The notes: generated by a model not told the origin, from the letters alone. A stretch of 64,000 nt of DNA from Wenjunlia tyrosinilytica (GCF_014646055.1 NZ_BMMS01000021.1:101554-165553); one strand, 5' to 3'. Positions 1 to 9,861 are shown, counted from the first letter of the stretch. Numbers and translations are program-made.

Positions 1-132
1 CGGAAAACGAGTCTCGCCAGCGCACACTACCCGGCAGTACGGGATTCAGTCAGCAGAGCGGGTGGGCGGGGCACGGTCCGCGCGGCCGCGCGCCCCCACC
101 GATCCGGGAACACGCTCCCGGAACGCGCCTGC

Positions 133-1221
133 TCAGCGGTCCCCGCTGCGCAGCAGGCGCCTGCGGTTGAGCAGGACCAGCGGGACGGCTCCGGCCAGGC
201 CCAGCGCGGCCGGTGCCGCGCCGCCCGCACCCGCCCCGGCGCCGAGTCCGAGCTGGTCGAACGTCTTCGGCACGGGCAAGGTGTCCCACCGGCCGATCGG
301 CCAGGCGATGACGAAGGCGCGGCCGACGACCTGGTCCTGGTCGATGGTGCCGTGGCCCGGCAGGTCCTGGTGGTAGCGGGAGTCCAGTGAGTCGTTGCGG
401 TGGTCGCCCATCACCCACAGGCGCCCCTGGGGCACCTTGACGGGCTTGAACGGGCGGTCGCCGCAGGGGGTGGCGCCGGGGAAGATGTACGGCTCGTCCA
501 GTGCCTTGCCGTTGACCTTGACCGGGCCGGTGCCCTCGCACTCGACGGTGTCGCCGCCGACCGCGATGACCCGCTTGATCAGGTCCTTCTCCTCGGCGGA
601 CGGCATGAGGCCGATGAAGCTGAGTGCCTTCTGCAGGGCGTTGGGCCTGGCCGTCGGCTCGTTGAGCCAGCCGCCCGGGTCATGGAAGACGACGACCTCG
701 CCGCGCTCGGGCTGGGCGCCGAACCACGGGGTGAACTTGTCGACGAGCACCCGGTCACCGCGCTGCAGCGTGTTCTGCATGGAGTCGGAGGGGATGGAGA
801 ACGCCTGGACGAAGAAGGTCTTGATGACCAGGGCGAGGACGAGCGCGATGCCGACGAGGATGGGCAGCTCTTTCCAGAACGAGCGCTGTTTCTTCTCGCC
901 GCGCGCGGCACGATGGCTGCCGCCTCGCGGTCCGTCGCTCCGGCCGTCACCCGACCCGCCACCGCGTTCGCCGCCGGATCCGCCCGTGCCGGAGCCGTCC
1001 GCGCCGCCGCGCGGGATCCCCGCGCCCGCCTCGGCGCTCTCACGGCCCCCGGCGTCCTCCGGGCGCTCCCAGCTCACTGTCCTTCCTTCCACGGACGGGG
1101 CGGCCGTGCCGGACGCCTCGGTCGTCTCGCTCGTCGTCTCCGGTTGTGCCGCGCCGGCCGGGACACCCCGACCCTCCGGTTCACCGGACCCGGACCGTGC
1201 GCCGACCACCAGGTCCCCCAC
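133..1221 (-). CDS. lepB: Type I signal peptidase (third of three tandem copies)
   Basis: Membrane-bound signal peptidase that removes N-terminal signal peptides from exported proteins on the outer face of the membrane. The 362-residue protein has a long Gly/Ser/Arg-rich cytoplasmic N-terminus, one membrane segment at about residues 113-137 (ending FFVQAF), then the PSDSM box with nucleophile Ser147 and the IKRVIAVGGD box with general base Lys216, and a GDHRNDSLDSR box. A Gly/Ala-rich stretch near the C-terminus ends in a second hydrophobic segment (AVPLVLL) followed by RRR, suggesting a C-terminal anchor. The start is the GTG preceded by AGGGAGGAG; it lies 2 bases after the stop of the upstream copy, so the genes are probably co-transcribed. 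The family call is certain; which of the Streptomyces sip paralogues it corresponds to is not decided. Confidence 0.93.
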   Translation of the reverse strand: MGDLVVGARSGSGEPEGRGVPAGAAQPETTSETTEASGTAAPSVEGRTVSWERPEDAGGRESAEAGAGIPRGGADGSGTGGSGGERGGGSGDGRSDGPRGGSHRAARGEKKQRSFWKELPILVGIALVLALVIKTFFVQAFSIPSDSMQNTLQRGDRVLVDKFTPWFGAQPERGEVVVFHDPGGWLNEPTARPNALQKALSFIGLMPSAEEKDLIKRVIAVGGDTVECEGTGPVKVNGKALDEPYIFPGATPCGDRPFKPVKVPQGRLWVMGDHRNDSLDSRYHQDLPGHGTIDQDQVVGRAFVIAWPIGRWDTLPVPKTFDQLGLGAGAGAGGAAPAALGLAGAVPLVLLNRRRLLRSGDR

Positions 1222-1223
1222 AG

Positions 1224-2510
1224 CTACTCCTCCCTGTCCCTGCCATGCGTGTCGTCGCCATGAGTGTCGTCCCGGGTCCGCCTGCGGACCCGGGGTCGGA
1301 GAGCCACCGCCCTGCCTGGCAGCAGGCCCACCACAGTCATAACGAGCGGAAGTTCCGGGGGAACCGGGGGTACGCGCGTTTCCGGCGGATTCTTGGTGAT
1401 TGCGGTGCTTCCGAGGGCAGTTGCGGTCCTTGCGCGATCGGGCACCGAGGCATACGTCTCGGGTTCCTCCAGACGCCGCCAGTGACCGGTCGGCCACGCG
1501 ATGACGAACGCCCTGCCCACGACGAGGTCCACCGGGACGGTGCCATTCTTGCCGTCGTCGAGGTGGAAGCGCGAATCGGCGGAGTTGGCGCGGTGGTCGC
1601 CCATGACGAAGATGCGTCCGCGGGGCACGTTGACCTTGAACTTGATCTTGGACGGCTCATTGCCGGGGTGGAGGTAGGGCTCGTCGAGCGGCTGGCCGTT
1701 GACGGTGACCTTGCCGTTCTTGTCGCAGCACTGGACCGTGTCGCCGCCCACCCCGATGACCCGCTTGATCAGGTCCTGCTCATTGGCGGACGGCAGCAGT
1801 CCGATGAACGTGAAGAACGACTTGACCTGCTTGACTCCGGGCGGGTCCTGCTTGGCGGGGGGCTGGCCGTCGAGCCAGTGGCCGGGGTCCTTGAAGACCA
1901 CGACGTCCCCGCGGCGCGGTGTGGAGCCGAACCAGGGCGTGAGCTTGTCGACGACCACGCGGTCGCCGATGCGGATGGTGTTCTCCATCGACCCCGAGGG
2001 GATGGAGAACGCCTGGAGCAGGAAGGTCTTCAGCAGCAGCGCGATCAGCAGCGCCGTGACGACGAGGATCGGCACTTCGCGGGTGGCCCTCAGCCGGCGC
2101 CGGGTCTTGGCCCGCTTGGCGGCCCTGCGGCGCTCGGCACGCCCCCCCGTGGGTGGGGCGGGGGCGTCGGCGCGGCCGGCGCGGGCGACCGCGCGGTCCT
2201 CCTCGGTGGGCAGGAACTGGTCGCCCTGGAGGAGGTAGTCGGCGCGCTCCACCCGTGGCGGGGGCTGGCCCCAGCCGACACCGTTGACCCGTCCCGGATC
2301 GGGGCGCCCAGGATCGGGGCGTCCCGGGTCGGGGCGTCCCGGGTCGGCGCGCCCAGGAGCCGGCGGCCCGGGGTCCCGACGTCCACCGCCCGCACGTCCA
2401 CTGCCCGACCGCCCGCCGTCCGCCGGTCCTCCGGCGCCGTGCCGCGGCCGTTCCGGTCCATTGCCGCCCCGTGGACCGCGCGCGTGGCGGGTCCGCCCCC
2501 GATTACCCAT
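1224..2510 (-). CDS. lepB: Type I signal peptidase (second of three tandem copies)
   Basis: A 428-residue signal peptidase with an unusually long N-terminal cytoplasmic region rich in Pro, Gly, Arg and Asp, including five near-identical PGRPD-type pentapeptides. After the membrane segment (PILVVTALLIALLLKTFLL) come the PSGSM box with nucleophile Ser174, the LIKRVIGVGGDTV box with Lys249 and GDHRANSADSR. The C-terminal part has a short hydrophobic stretch and a basic tail. The ATG at 2510 overlaps the stop of the preceding copy by 8 bases, which favours it; an in-frame GTG at 2528 is an alternative, and neither has a clear ribosome binding site. Translational coupling to the upstream copy is likely. 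Confidence 0.92.
   Translation of the reverse strand: MGNRGRTRHARGPRGGNGPERPRHGAGGPADGGRSGSGRAGGGRRDPGPPAPGRADPGRPDPGRPDPGRPDPGRVNGVGWGQPPPRVERADYLLQGDQFLPTEEDRAVARAGRADAPAPPTGGRAERRRAAKRAKTRRRLRATREVPILVVTALLIALLLKTFLLQAFSIPSGSMENTIRIGDRVVVDKLTPWFGSTPRRGDVVVFKDPGHWLDGQPPAKQDPPGVKQVKSFFTFIGLLPSANEQDLIKRVIGVGGDTVQCCDKNGKVTVNGQPLDEPYLHPGNEPSKIKFKVNVPRGRIFVMGDHRANSADSRFHLDDGKNGTVPVDLVVGRAFVIAWPTGHWRRLEEPETYASVPDRARTATALGSTAITKNPPETRVPPVPPELPLVMTVVGLLPGRAVALRPRVRRRTRDDTHGDDTHGRDREE
2291..2365. repeat. Five 15-bp tandem repeats inside a signal peptidase gene
   Basis: Five consecutive 15-bp units of the type gtcccgggtcggggc. Because 15 is a multiple of three and the array lies in frame inside the second signal peptidase gene, it gives a PGRPD pentapeptide repeat in the cytoplasmic N-terminal extension. 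This is an in-frame minisatellite that can change length without breaking the gene. Confidence 0.85.
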
Positions 2511-3276
2511 GAGCACCGTCCGGCACACGCGTATATCCCGGGGGCCGCTTCAGCTCCCCCGTTCGGCCCAGCGGCCACACGATCCAGTCCGCGCGGCCGA
2601 TCACCTTGCCCACGGGCACCATGCCGCCCCCCGGCTCACCGAGGTGGTCCCGCGAGTCCCGGGATCGGGAGCGGTGGTCTCCGAGCACGAAAAGCTTCCC
2701 CTCCGGCACGACGATGTCGAACGGGACGCCGGACGCGGCGTCCCCGGGGTAGAGATTCCCCCTCTCGTCCACCGCGACGCCGTTGACCTCGATACGTCCC
2801 CGCTTGTCACAGCATGTGACCCGGTCCCCGGCGATTCCGATCACCCTTTTGGTGTAGTCGGTCTCCCCCGGGCGGGCGAAGCCGACGAGGCCCGCGCCCT
2901 TGCGGAACAGCTCCGCCACCGGGTTCGGTCGCGGGAACTCACCCTCCTGGACGAACGATCCGGTGCCGTCGAAGACCACGACGTCACCGCGCCGCACCTG
3001 GTTGCCGAATCGGTACGCCAGCTTGTTGACCAGGATCCGGTCGCCGACCCGCAGGGTGTTGTCCATCGAGCCGCTGGGCACGAGGAAGGGCTGGGCCACG
3101 AAACCGTTCACCACGGCGAGGCCGGTCAGGCACAGCACGGCCACCCAGGCGGCCTCACGACGGCGGCTGCCGCGCCCGCGGGCGTACCGCGCCCGGAGCA
3201 CAGCGAAGCGCGACCGCTCCTTCCGCCCTGGGGCCGAAGTGCGGTCGCGCTCCGAGAGTCGATCGCCGGTGTCCAT
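2503..3276 (-). CDS. lepB: Type I signal peptidase (first of three tandem copies)
   Basis: The most compact of the three signal peptidases, 257 residues. It has a basic N-terminus, one membrane segment (WVAVLCLTGLAVVNGFVA), the PSGSM box with nucleophile Ser70, TKRVIGIAGD with Lys143, and GDHRSRSRDSR. There is no C-terminal hydrophobic segment, unlike the third copy. The ATG at 3276 is chosen because an upstream in-frame GTG at 3309 adds a stretch unlike the family; neither start has a strong ribosome binding site. It is the first signal peptidase downstream of rplS. Confidence 0.9.
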   Translation of the reverse strand: MDTGDRLSERDRTSAPGRKERSRFAVLRARYARGRGSRRREAAWVAVLCLTGLAVVNGFVAQPFLVPSGSMDNTLRVGDRILVNKLAYRFGNQVRRGDVVVFDGTGSFVQEGEFPRPNPVAELFRKGAGLVGFARPGETDYTKRVIGIAGDRVTCCDKRGRIEVNGVAVDERGNLYPGDAASGVPFDIVVPEGKLFVLGDHRSRSRDSRDHLGEPGGGMVPVGKVIGRADWIVWPLGRTGELKRPPGYTRVPDGAHG

Positions 3277-3342
3277 CGCGGCTGAGCCTATCCGGCCGGT
3301 GGTGAACACCTGTTAAGAGTCCGAAGACCGCGCGCCGCCGGA

Positions 3343-3693
3343 TCAGGCGTTGTCGCGCTTCTCCTTGATCTTGGCGGCCTTTCCGCGCAGCTCGCGCAGG
3401 TAGTACAGCTTGGCGCGGCGCACGTCGCCGCGGGTCACGACCTCGATCTTCTCAACGATCGGGGTGTGCACCGGGAAGGTGCGCTCCACGCCGACGCTGA
3501 AGCTGACCTTGCGGACCGTGAAGGTCTCGCGCACGCCCGCGCCCTGGCGGCGGATGACGACGCCCTTGAACTGCTGGACGCGGGAGCGGTTGCCCTCGAT
3601 GACGCGAACGTGGACGTTCACGGTGTCGCCGGGGCGGAACGCCGGGATGTCGTCGCGCAGCGATGCGGCGTCGATGTCGTCGAGAAGGTGCAT
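3343..3693 (-). CDS. rplS: 50S ribosomal protein L19
   Basis: Ribosomal protein at the interface of the 30S and 50S subunits. The 116-residue length and the sequences [13 protein letters not shown] and [10 protein letters not shown] are typical of bacterial L19, and the C-terminus is Lys-rich ([10 protein letters not shown]). The ATG at 3693 has the ribosome binding site GAGGAG about 10 bases upstream; an open frame extends further upstream but is not family-like. It follows trmD on the same strand after a 159-base gap, the usual bacterial arrangement. Confidence 0.97.
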   Translation of the reverse strand: MHLLDDIDAASLRDDIPAFRPGDTVNVHVRVIEGNRSRVQQFKGVVIRRQGAGVRETFTVRKVSFSVGVERTFPVHTPIVEKIEVVTRGDVRRAKLYYLRELRGKAAKIKEKRDNA

Positions 3694-3852
3694 GACCGTC
3701 TGCTCTCCTCGCTGATGCCACAGGTCATCAGCGGTGTGTCGTGATGCGGTAGGGGGTGCTGGCGGGTCCGGCGATCGGCGTTCCCCCTGTGGCAGGGGCA
3801 CCGGTCGCGCCTCGCGCTCTGGCGTGGCGTTCGACGGCCGTACAGCAGCGGC

Positions 3853-4662
3853 CTATTCTTCCACAGCCGCGGGCGACCGCCAAAACCGTCCGTCGGGGCC
3901 GGGCACCCAGCCCAGCTCCTCCAGCAGCCGGCGGTCGTGCTTGTCGAACGTGGCCGGGTCGCACCGCTCGATCAGGTCCGGTCGCAGGGCCGCGGTGCGG
4001 CGGAACGCCTCGTCGCGGCGCCAGCGGGCGATCTTCCCGTGGTGGCCGGACAGCAGCACCTCGGGGACGGTCCGGCCGCGCCACTCGGGGGGCTTGGTGT
4101 AGACGGGGCCCTCGAGGAGGTCGGCCATGGCGCCGGGGGCGAAGGAGTCGTCGCGGTGGGACTCGGCGTTGCCGAGCACTCCCGGCAGGAGCCTGGCCAC
4201 GGCCTCGACGATGACGAGGACGGCCGCCTCGCCGCCCGCGAGGACGTAGTCCCCGATGGAGACCTCCTCGACCGGCATACGGGTCGAGGCCTCATCGATC
4301 ACCCGCCGGTCGATGCCCTCGTAGCGTGCGGGGGTGAAGACGAGCCAGGGCCGCTCGGCCAGCTCGACGGCGAGCTCCTGGGTGAACGGGCGCCCGCTGG
4401 GCGTCGGGACGACGAGGGTCGGCAGCTCCTCGCCCGACGCGGCGACCGAGTCCAGGGCCTCACCCCACGGCTCGGGCTTCATCACCATGCCGGGGCCGCC
4501 ACCGAACGGGGTGTCGTCCACGGTGCGGTGCTTGTCGTGCGTGAAGGACCGAAGGTCGTGCACGCGCACGTCGAGCTGCCCGCGCGTGCGGGCCTTGCCG
4601 ACCAGGGACACGTTCAGCGGTTCCAGGTACTCGGGGAAGATCGTGACGACGTCGATGCGCAT
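3853..4662 (-). CDS. trmD: tRNA (guanine-N1-)-methyltransferase
   Basis: SPOUT-class enzyme that methylates G37 next to the anticodon using S-adenosylmethionine, which prevents +1 frameshifting. The 269-residue protein shows the family signatures GGGPGMVM (54-61), YEGIDRR (114-120) and the knot motif SIGDYVLAGGE (135-145). Its ATG overlaps the rimM stop by one base (TGATG), so the two are translationally coupled. The C-terminal domain, with RWRRDEAFRR and RPDLIERCD, is complete. Confidence 0.97.
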   Translation of the reverse strand: MRIDVVTIFPEYLEPLNVSLVGKARTRGQLDVRVHDLRSFTHDKHRTVDDTPFGGGPGMVMKPEPWGEALDSVAASGEELPTLVVPTPSGRPFTQELAVELAERPWLVFTPARYEGIDRRVIDEASTRMPVEEVSIGDYVLAGGEAAVLVIVEAVARLLPGVLGNAESHRDDSFAPGAMADLLEGPVYTKPPEWRGRTVPEVLLSGHHGKIARWRRDEAFRRTAALRPDLIERCDPATFDKHDRRLLEELGWVPGPDGRFWRSPAAVEE

Positions 4663-5192
4663 CAGCGGTGGGTGTCCTCGTCGAGGTCGCCGAGCAGACC
4701 CGGGGGCGGGTCGATGACGGCCCGCTGCTCCTCGAGGTCGATCTCGGGGACGATCTCGGAGACGAACGGGATCAGCACCTCACCACCGTCCTTCCGGCGG
4801 ACCACGAGCAGGTCCTGGTAGGGCAGGTGCGCGATCTCGGCGATCCGGCCGACCTCTGCGCCCTCGACGGTCACCACGTCGAGGTCGATCAGCTGGTGGT
4901 CGTAGAACTCCTCGGGGTCCTCCGGGACCTCCTCGGGGTCGACCTCGGCGATCAGCAGGGTGTTGCGCAGCCCCTCGGCGGCGGTGCGGTCGGGCACACC
5001 CTCGAAGCGCAGCAGCAGGCGGCCGCTGTGCACACGGCCGGTCTCGATGGTCAGGGGGCCGACGGAGGGCGGGTCGGTGAGCAGCACCGCGCCCGGCCCG
5101 AGCCTCAGCTCGGGCTCGTCGGTGCGCACCTCGACCGTGACCTCGCCCTTGATGCCGTGGGCGCGGCCGATGCGGCCAACTACGAGCTGCAC
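4662..5192 (-). CDS. rimM: 16S rRNA processing protein RimM
   Basis: Assembly factor for the 30S head that binds ribosomal protein S19 and assists 16S rRNA maturation. The 176-residue protein begins [18 protein letters not shown], the RimM N-terminal beta-barrel signature, and has a C-terminal PRC-barrel domain ending with [12 protein letters not shown] and [13 protein letters not shown]. The GTG at 5192 follows the ribosome binding site AGGAGAG; the open frame continues upstream into a tandem repeat array that is not part of the gene. It is coupled to trmD. Confidence 0.96.
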   Translation of the reverse strand: MQLVVGRIGRAHGIKGEVTVEVRTDEPELRLGPGAVLLTDPPSVGPLTIETGRVHSGRLLLRFEGVPDRTAAEGLRNTLLIAEVDPEEVPEDPEEFYDHQLIDLDVVTVEGAEVGRIAEIAHLPYQDLLVVRRKDGGEVLIPFVSEIVPEIDLEEQRAVIDPPPGLLGDLDEDTHR

Positions 5193-5210
5193 GGTGTGAC
5201 TCTCCTGTGG

Positions 5211-5314
5211 GAACGGCCTGCGTCGGCGGCCTTCGTGAACGGTCTGCCTCCGCGGCCTTCGTGAACGGTCTGGCCCCGCGGCCTTTGTGAACGGTCTGCC
5301 CTGGCGGCCTGGAA
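5211..5314. repeat. Four 26-bp tandem repeats upstream of rimM
   Basis: Four consecutive 26-bp units starting at 5211, 5237, 5263 and 5289. Each begins gaacggtctg (gaacggcctg in the first) and contains gcggcct; the last unit diverges at its end. The period is not a multiple of three, so this is not a protein repeat although open frames run through it. It occupies most of the khpA-rimM gap and ends 18 bases before the rimM start, so it lies in the untranslated part of the operon transcript. Confidence 0.9.
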
Positions 5315-5383
5315 GCGACTGCGGGCCGGGCAGGACGTGGCGTCCCACCCGGCCCGAGCCGGCGTTTTCGAGCAGTTACGAGC

Positions 5384-5623
5384 TCAGCGGACCTGGTCCA
5401 CGTCGACGAGGTCGACCCGGACGCCCCGGCCGCCGAGTGCGCCGACGACGGTGCGCAGCGCACGAGCGGTGCGGCCGTTGCGGCCGATCACCTTCCCGAG
5501 GTCGTCGGGGTGGACCCGGACCTCGAGTACGCGCCCGCGGCGCAGGTCGCGGGAGGCGACCGAAACGTCGTCGGGGTTGTCGACGATGCCCTTCACCAGG
5601 TGCTCGAGGGCTTCCTCGAGCAT
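5384..5623 (-). CDS. khpA: KH-domain RNA-binding protein (KhpA family)
   Basis: A 79-residue single KH-domain protein with the RNA-binding loop GKVIGRNGR at residues 43-51. The KhpA family binds many RNAs, usually with a partner KhpB, and affects cell division and translation in Gram-positive bacteria. It begins 2 bases after the rpsP stop and precedes rimM, the conserved actinobacterial and firmicute order. Length and motif fit the family well; the RNA targets in this organism cannot be inferred. Confidence 0.93.
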   Translation of the reverse strand: MLEEALEHLVKGIVDNPDDVSVASRDLRRGRVLEVRVHPDDLGKVIGRNGRTARALRTVVGALGGRGVRVDLVDVDQVR

Positions 5624-5625
5624 GC

Positions 5626-6072
5626 TCAGGCCTCGGTGGAAGAGGTCTCGGCCGACTCGGCGGCAGCGGCCTCGTCGTCCTTCTTCTCGCTCTTCTTGGC
5701 CTTCGGCGTGATGGCCTCGCCCTTGGGCTCGTCCCCGGCCTCCTTGGCCGCGGCCTCGAAGAGGACGCGCTTGTCGGCCTTGGGCGCGGCGACCTTCATC
5801 GGCTCAGGAGCCGGGAGGCCCTTGAACTTCTGCCAGTCGCCCGTGACCTTGAGGATGGCCAGCACGGGCTCGGTCGGCTGGGCGCCGACGCCCAGCCAGT
5901 ACTGCGCGCGCTCGGAGTCGACCTCGATGCGGGAGGGGTTCTGCACCGGGTGGTACAGGCCGATCTCCTCGATCGCGCGACCGTCACGGCGGGTACGCGA
6001 GTCGGCGACGACGATGCGGTAGTGCGGCGACCGGATCTTGCCCAGTCGCTTCAGCTTGATCTTGACTGCCAC
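5626..6072 (-). CDS. rpsP: 30S ribosomal protein S16
   Basis: Small-subunit ribosomal protein. The N-terminal 85 residues ([20 protein letters not shown] and [13 protein letters not shown]) are the S16 domain. The protein is 148 residues because of a Lys/Glu/Ala-rich C-terminal extension, as in other actinobacteria. The start is a GTG at 6072 with AGGAGA upstream. It is first in the rpsP-khpA-rimM-trmD-rplS run and the 238 bases upstream presumably hold its promoter, but no clear -35/-10 pair was recognised. Confidence 0.96.
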   Translation of the reverse strand: MAVKIKLKRLGKIRSPHYRIVVADSRTRRDGRAIEEIGLYHPVQNPSRIEVDSERAQYWLGVGAQPTEPVLAILKVTGDWQKFKGLPAPEPMKVAAPKADKRVLFEAAAKEAGDEPKGEAITPKAKKSEKKDDEAAAAESAETSSTEA

Positions 6073-6310
6073 TGGAGTGGTGTCTCCTGGTCTTGACGTG
6101 GTTGAGCACGCGGAGCACCACGTGGGGTTGTGGGAGCCGAATGCTCGAACGGACGCGCCAGCCGGAGGAGAGAGGGTTCCTGTGCGGCTGCCGAGTACTC
6201 AGCGGTCCATTCTGCCACACGCTGGACACCGGCCGGACACCCCCTGCGCCCTGCCCCGGCCGGTCCCCTCGACCACTGCCCCCGCAGTGCCACCCGGCGG
6301 GGGCGGGGCG

Positions 6311-6901
6311 TCATCCGACCGCCATCACCTCCGGGATGCGGAACGGCTCACCGCACGCCCCGCAGGTGATCGGCGCCTGGGCAAGGACGGACGGGACGAC
6401 CCGTACGTTCCTCCCGCAGTCGCACACCGCTTTGACGCGCACACCGCCGCCGGAGGAGCCGTGCCGGGCGGCAGGTCCGCGGAACGACTTCGCCGTGTCG
6501 GCGGCGGTGGCCTTCGTGTGCGCCCCCAGGGCCCGCTGGAGCCGCTCGATCGTCGTGCGGTAGCGCCGCTTGGTCTCCGGACGCATGACGACGAGCGAGA
6601 AGCCACTGCTGGGATGCGGCTGTTCGGAGTGGTCCAGGCCCATCTCGTCGGCGATGGCCAGGAACCGTCGGTTGTGGTACCGGCCGGCACGCGAGGTGTC
6701 CCGGACTCCGCGGGCGGCGGCGATTCCGTGGACGGCCTCGTGCAACAGCCGTTCGAAGGAGAGCTCGGTCCCGCATGCTGACGAGGACTCTCCGATGAGC
6801 GATTCGGGCGCGGCCAGATTCGGCAGCTCCGGGTGGTGACGCTGGATGTCTGCCCAGGCGGCTGCCAGTTCGGCGGCAAGTACAAATGGTGTCGTGCTCA
6901 C
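6311..6901 (-). CDS. SprT-like metalloprotease-domain protein with C-terminal zinc ribbon
   Basis: A 196-residue SprT-like protein. It carries HEAVH at residues 54-58, the zinc-binding HExxH pattern of SprT/Spartan proteins, and a following RYHNRRF block in which His76 could be the third ligand. The C-terminus has CxC (160, 162) and CGAC (180-183), a zinc ribbon. Eukaryotic Spartan proteins cut DNA-protein crosslinks; the bacterial role is not settled. The GTG start at 6901 has no convincing ribosome binding site, and a strong stem-loop lies 17 bases upstream. The gene stands alone between rpsP and a palindrome-rich gap. Confidence 0.8.
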   Translation of the reverse strand: MSTTPFVLAAELAAAWADIQRHHPELPNLAAPESLIGESSSACGTELSFERLLHEAVHGIAAARGVRDTSRAGRYHNRRFLAIADEMGLDHSEQPHPSSGFSLVVMRPETKRRYRTTIERLQRALGAHTKATAADTAKSFRGPAARHGSSGGGVRVKAVCDCGRNVRVVPSVLAQAPITCGACGEPFRIPEVMAVG

Positions 6902-6917
6902 GTCGTGTCAACGAAAC

Positions 6918-6951
6918 GGGATGGCCCGGTGTTCCGATTCCGGGCCATCCC
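6918..6951. other. Perfect 12-bp inverted repeat (stem-loop) upstream of the SprT-like gene
   Basis: The arms gggatggcccgg (6918-6929) and ccgggccatccc (6940-6951) are perfectly complementary around a 10-base loop. On the minus strand the hairpin would sit in the 5' leader of the SprT-like mRNA, or act as a terminator for transcription entering from upstream, since gtttcgtt follows it. No upstream gene on either strand clearly needs a terminator here, so a regulatory role is possible. Confidence 0.7.
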
Positions 6952-6964
6952 AAATAATTTGCAC

Positions 6965-7173
6965 GTACTGGTCAGTACCCACTCACCCGCCGTACCGAGG
7001 GCGGCTGCGGATAACAGCGGAGGGACTACGCCAACCCGCCACCGAAGGTACGTATCGCCTTCTACGCACGGATGTGTAGCCGTTGATCGTCAGGCGCGCG
7101 ACGTGATCCGATCACGTTCATACCAGGTCCGACCGGCGGATTGAACCGCCCTGCGACTGAACGCCGGTTCAGT
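6965..7173. promoter_or_regulatory. Palindrome-rich intergenic region with three operator-like sites
   Basis: The 403-base gap between proS and the SprT-like gene has no convincing ORF but three short inverted repeats: GTACTG-gt-CAGTAC (6965-6978), ACGTGATC-c-GATCACGT (7101-7117) and ACTGAAC-gccg-GTTCAGT (7156-7173). Their symmetry is of the kind bound by dimeric repressors. The stretch also has lower GC than its surroundings. No regulator gene is adjacent, so the binding protein is unknown. Confidence 0.5.
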
Positions 7174-7207
7174 ACCACGGCCGCGTTCCCCTTCCGACGG
7201 CGCACGC

Positions 7208-7262
7208 TCCCCGCCGGAATCGGCGGGGAAAACCCGAACGGGCCTGCCCCGCAAGCCCGTTC
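7208..7262. terminator. Pair of hairpins downstream of proS
   Basis: Two stem-loops lie just beyond the proS stop: TCCCCGCC/GGCGGGGA (7208-7215 and 7222-7229) and GAACGGGC/GCCCGTTC (7236-7243 and 7255-7262). There is no U-run in the proS direction, as is common for terminators in high-GC actinobacteria, so termination is inferred from position and stem strength only. Confidence 0.55.
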
Positions 7263-7304
7263 AGCTCCGTTCGGGCCCTGTCGGGCCCCGTTCGGCAAGC
7301 GGTC

Positions 7305-8717
<1,413 letters not shown>

Positions 8718-8967
8718 GGCGCTGATGGTACGGCGAAGCCCGCCCCGACCGTGAATCGGAGCGGGGTCCGATACGGGGGCGAAGGCATGCCCCCCGCCCT
8801 CTGGACGCCGGGGCCAAACAGGGGTTCCCTGGCGTAGTGGAAGCTCGACCGTGAGCCACCGAGCGGGAGCGCACGACCGAGCGCGGATGCACCGACGAGG
8901 TACCGATGCACCCATGGGGAGCACGACTGGGGGCGCAACCGACCGCAGCTCGAAGGGGCGGCGTCTG

Positions 8968-9861
8968 ATGGCTTCTGTTCTGGCACGACAGGCACCCCGC
9001 GGGCGCCGCGGCGAAGGTGCCGCGGACTTCCGGGCCCGTGCGCGCGACTGGGCGGAGATTCAGGAGCGCATGCTCGTACCGCTGTACGACGCCGTCTACC
9101 AGCGGCTGGACGTGGGGCCCGACTCGCGGGTGCTGGGCCTGGGCTGCGGCTCCGGTCTGGCGCTGCTGATGGCGGCCGCTCGCGGGGCGTCGGTCACCGG
9201 TGTGGAGGACGAGCCGGAGCGGCTCGCGCTGGCCCGGGAGAGGTTGCTGCCGGCCGAGGCCGCCCCTGGCGGAACGATTCCGCGGCTGAGTCCGAGGACC
9301 CGCTCCCGGATGTCCGCCGTGGCCGCCCTGGTGCCGTCGGTCCCGTCGAGGCCGCTGGGCCGCGCACCCTGCGACCCCTACAACGTGATCACCGTCTTCG
9401 ACGACCTGTGCACCCTGGCGGAGCCCGAGCGGCTGCTGTCCGCCGCCGCCCGTCTGGCCGAACGCGGCAGCCCGGTCGTCCTGGCCGGCTGGGGGCCGCC
9501 GGAGCGGTGCCGGACGGGTCAGGTGCTGCGGCTCGCCGCCCGTCTGGCCGAACCGACACAGGGCTATGCCGCCTGCGACCCCTTCCGCCTGAGCGGGCCG
9601 GACGACCTGGAGGACATCGCGGTGCGGGCGGGGCTGCGGCCCGACGGCTCCGGCCGGGTGGCCTGCCCGTTCGCCTATCCGGACATGGACAGCGCGGTGC
9701 GGGGCCTGTGCTCGACGGGGCTGTTCGACGCCGCCGTGGAGGCGACGGACCCGACGCAGGTGGAGAAGGAGCTGACGGAGGCGCTGCACTGCTTCCGGCT
9801 CTCCGACGGCAGTATCCGGATGGACAACGTCTTCCGGTATGTCATCGCCCGGACGGCGTAG
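8968..9861 (+). CDS. Class I SAM-dependent methyltransferase-like protein
   Basis: A 297-residue protein with a Rossmann-type methyltransferase fold. The SAM-binding motif LGLGCGSG lies at about residues 56-63, followed by SVTGVEDEPERLALARERL, where the acidic residue would contact the ribose. The N-terminal FRARARDWAEIQERM and LVPLYDAVYQRL resemble a family common in Streptomyces. The substrate is not predictable. The ATG at 8968 has AAGGGG nine bases upstream; in-frame starts at 8851, 8887 and 8914 are possible. Its 3' end overlaps the convergent acetyltransferase gene by 20 bases. Confidence 0.75.
   Translation: MASVLARQAPRGRRGEGAADFRARARDWAEIQERMLVPLYDAVYQRLDVGPDSRVLGLGCGSGLALLMAAARGASVTGVEDEPERLALARERLLPAEAAPGGTIPRLSPRTRSRMSAVAALVPSVPSRPLGRAPCDPYNVITVFDDLCTLAEPERLLSAAARLAERGSPVVLAGWGPPERCRTGQVLRLAARLAEPTQGYAACDPFRLSGPDDLEDIAVRAGLRPDGSGRVACPFAYPDMDSAVRGLCSTGLFDAAVEATDPTQVEKELTEALHCFRLSDGSIRMDNVFRYVIARTA

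Noticed and set aside
1..132. A further gene downstream of the last signal peptidase
   Set aside because: Only short unconvincing frames are present; the next gene, if any, lies outside the window.
7062..7298. A 78-residue minus-strand ORF in the proS-SprT gap
   Set aside because: It crosses the terminator hairpins and palindromes, with no ribosome binding site or recognisable domain.
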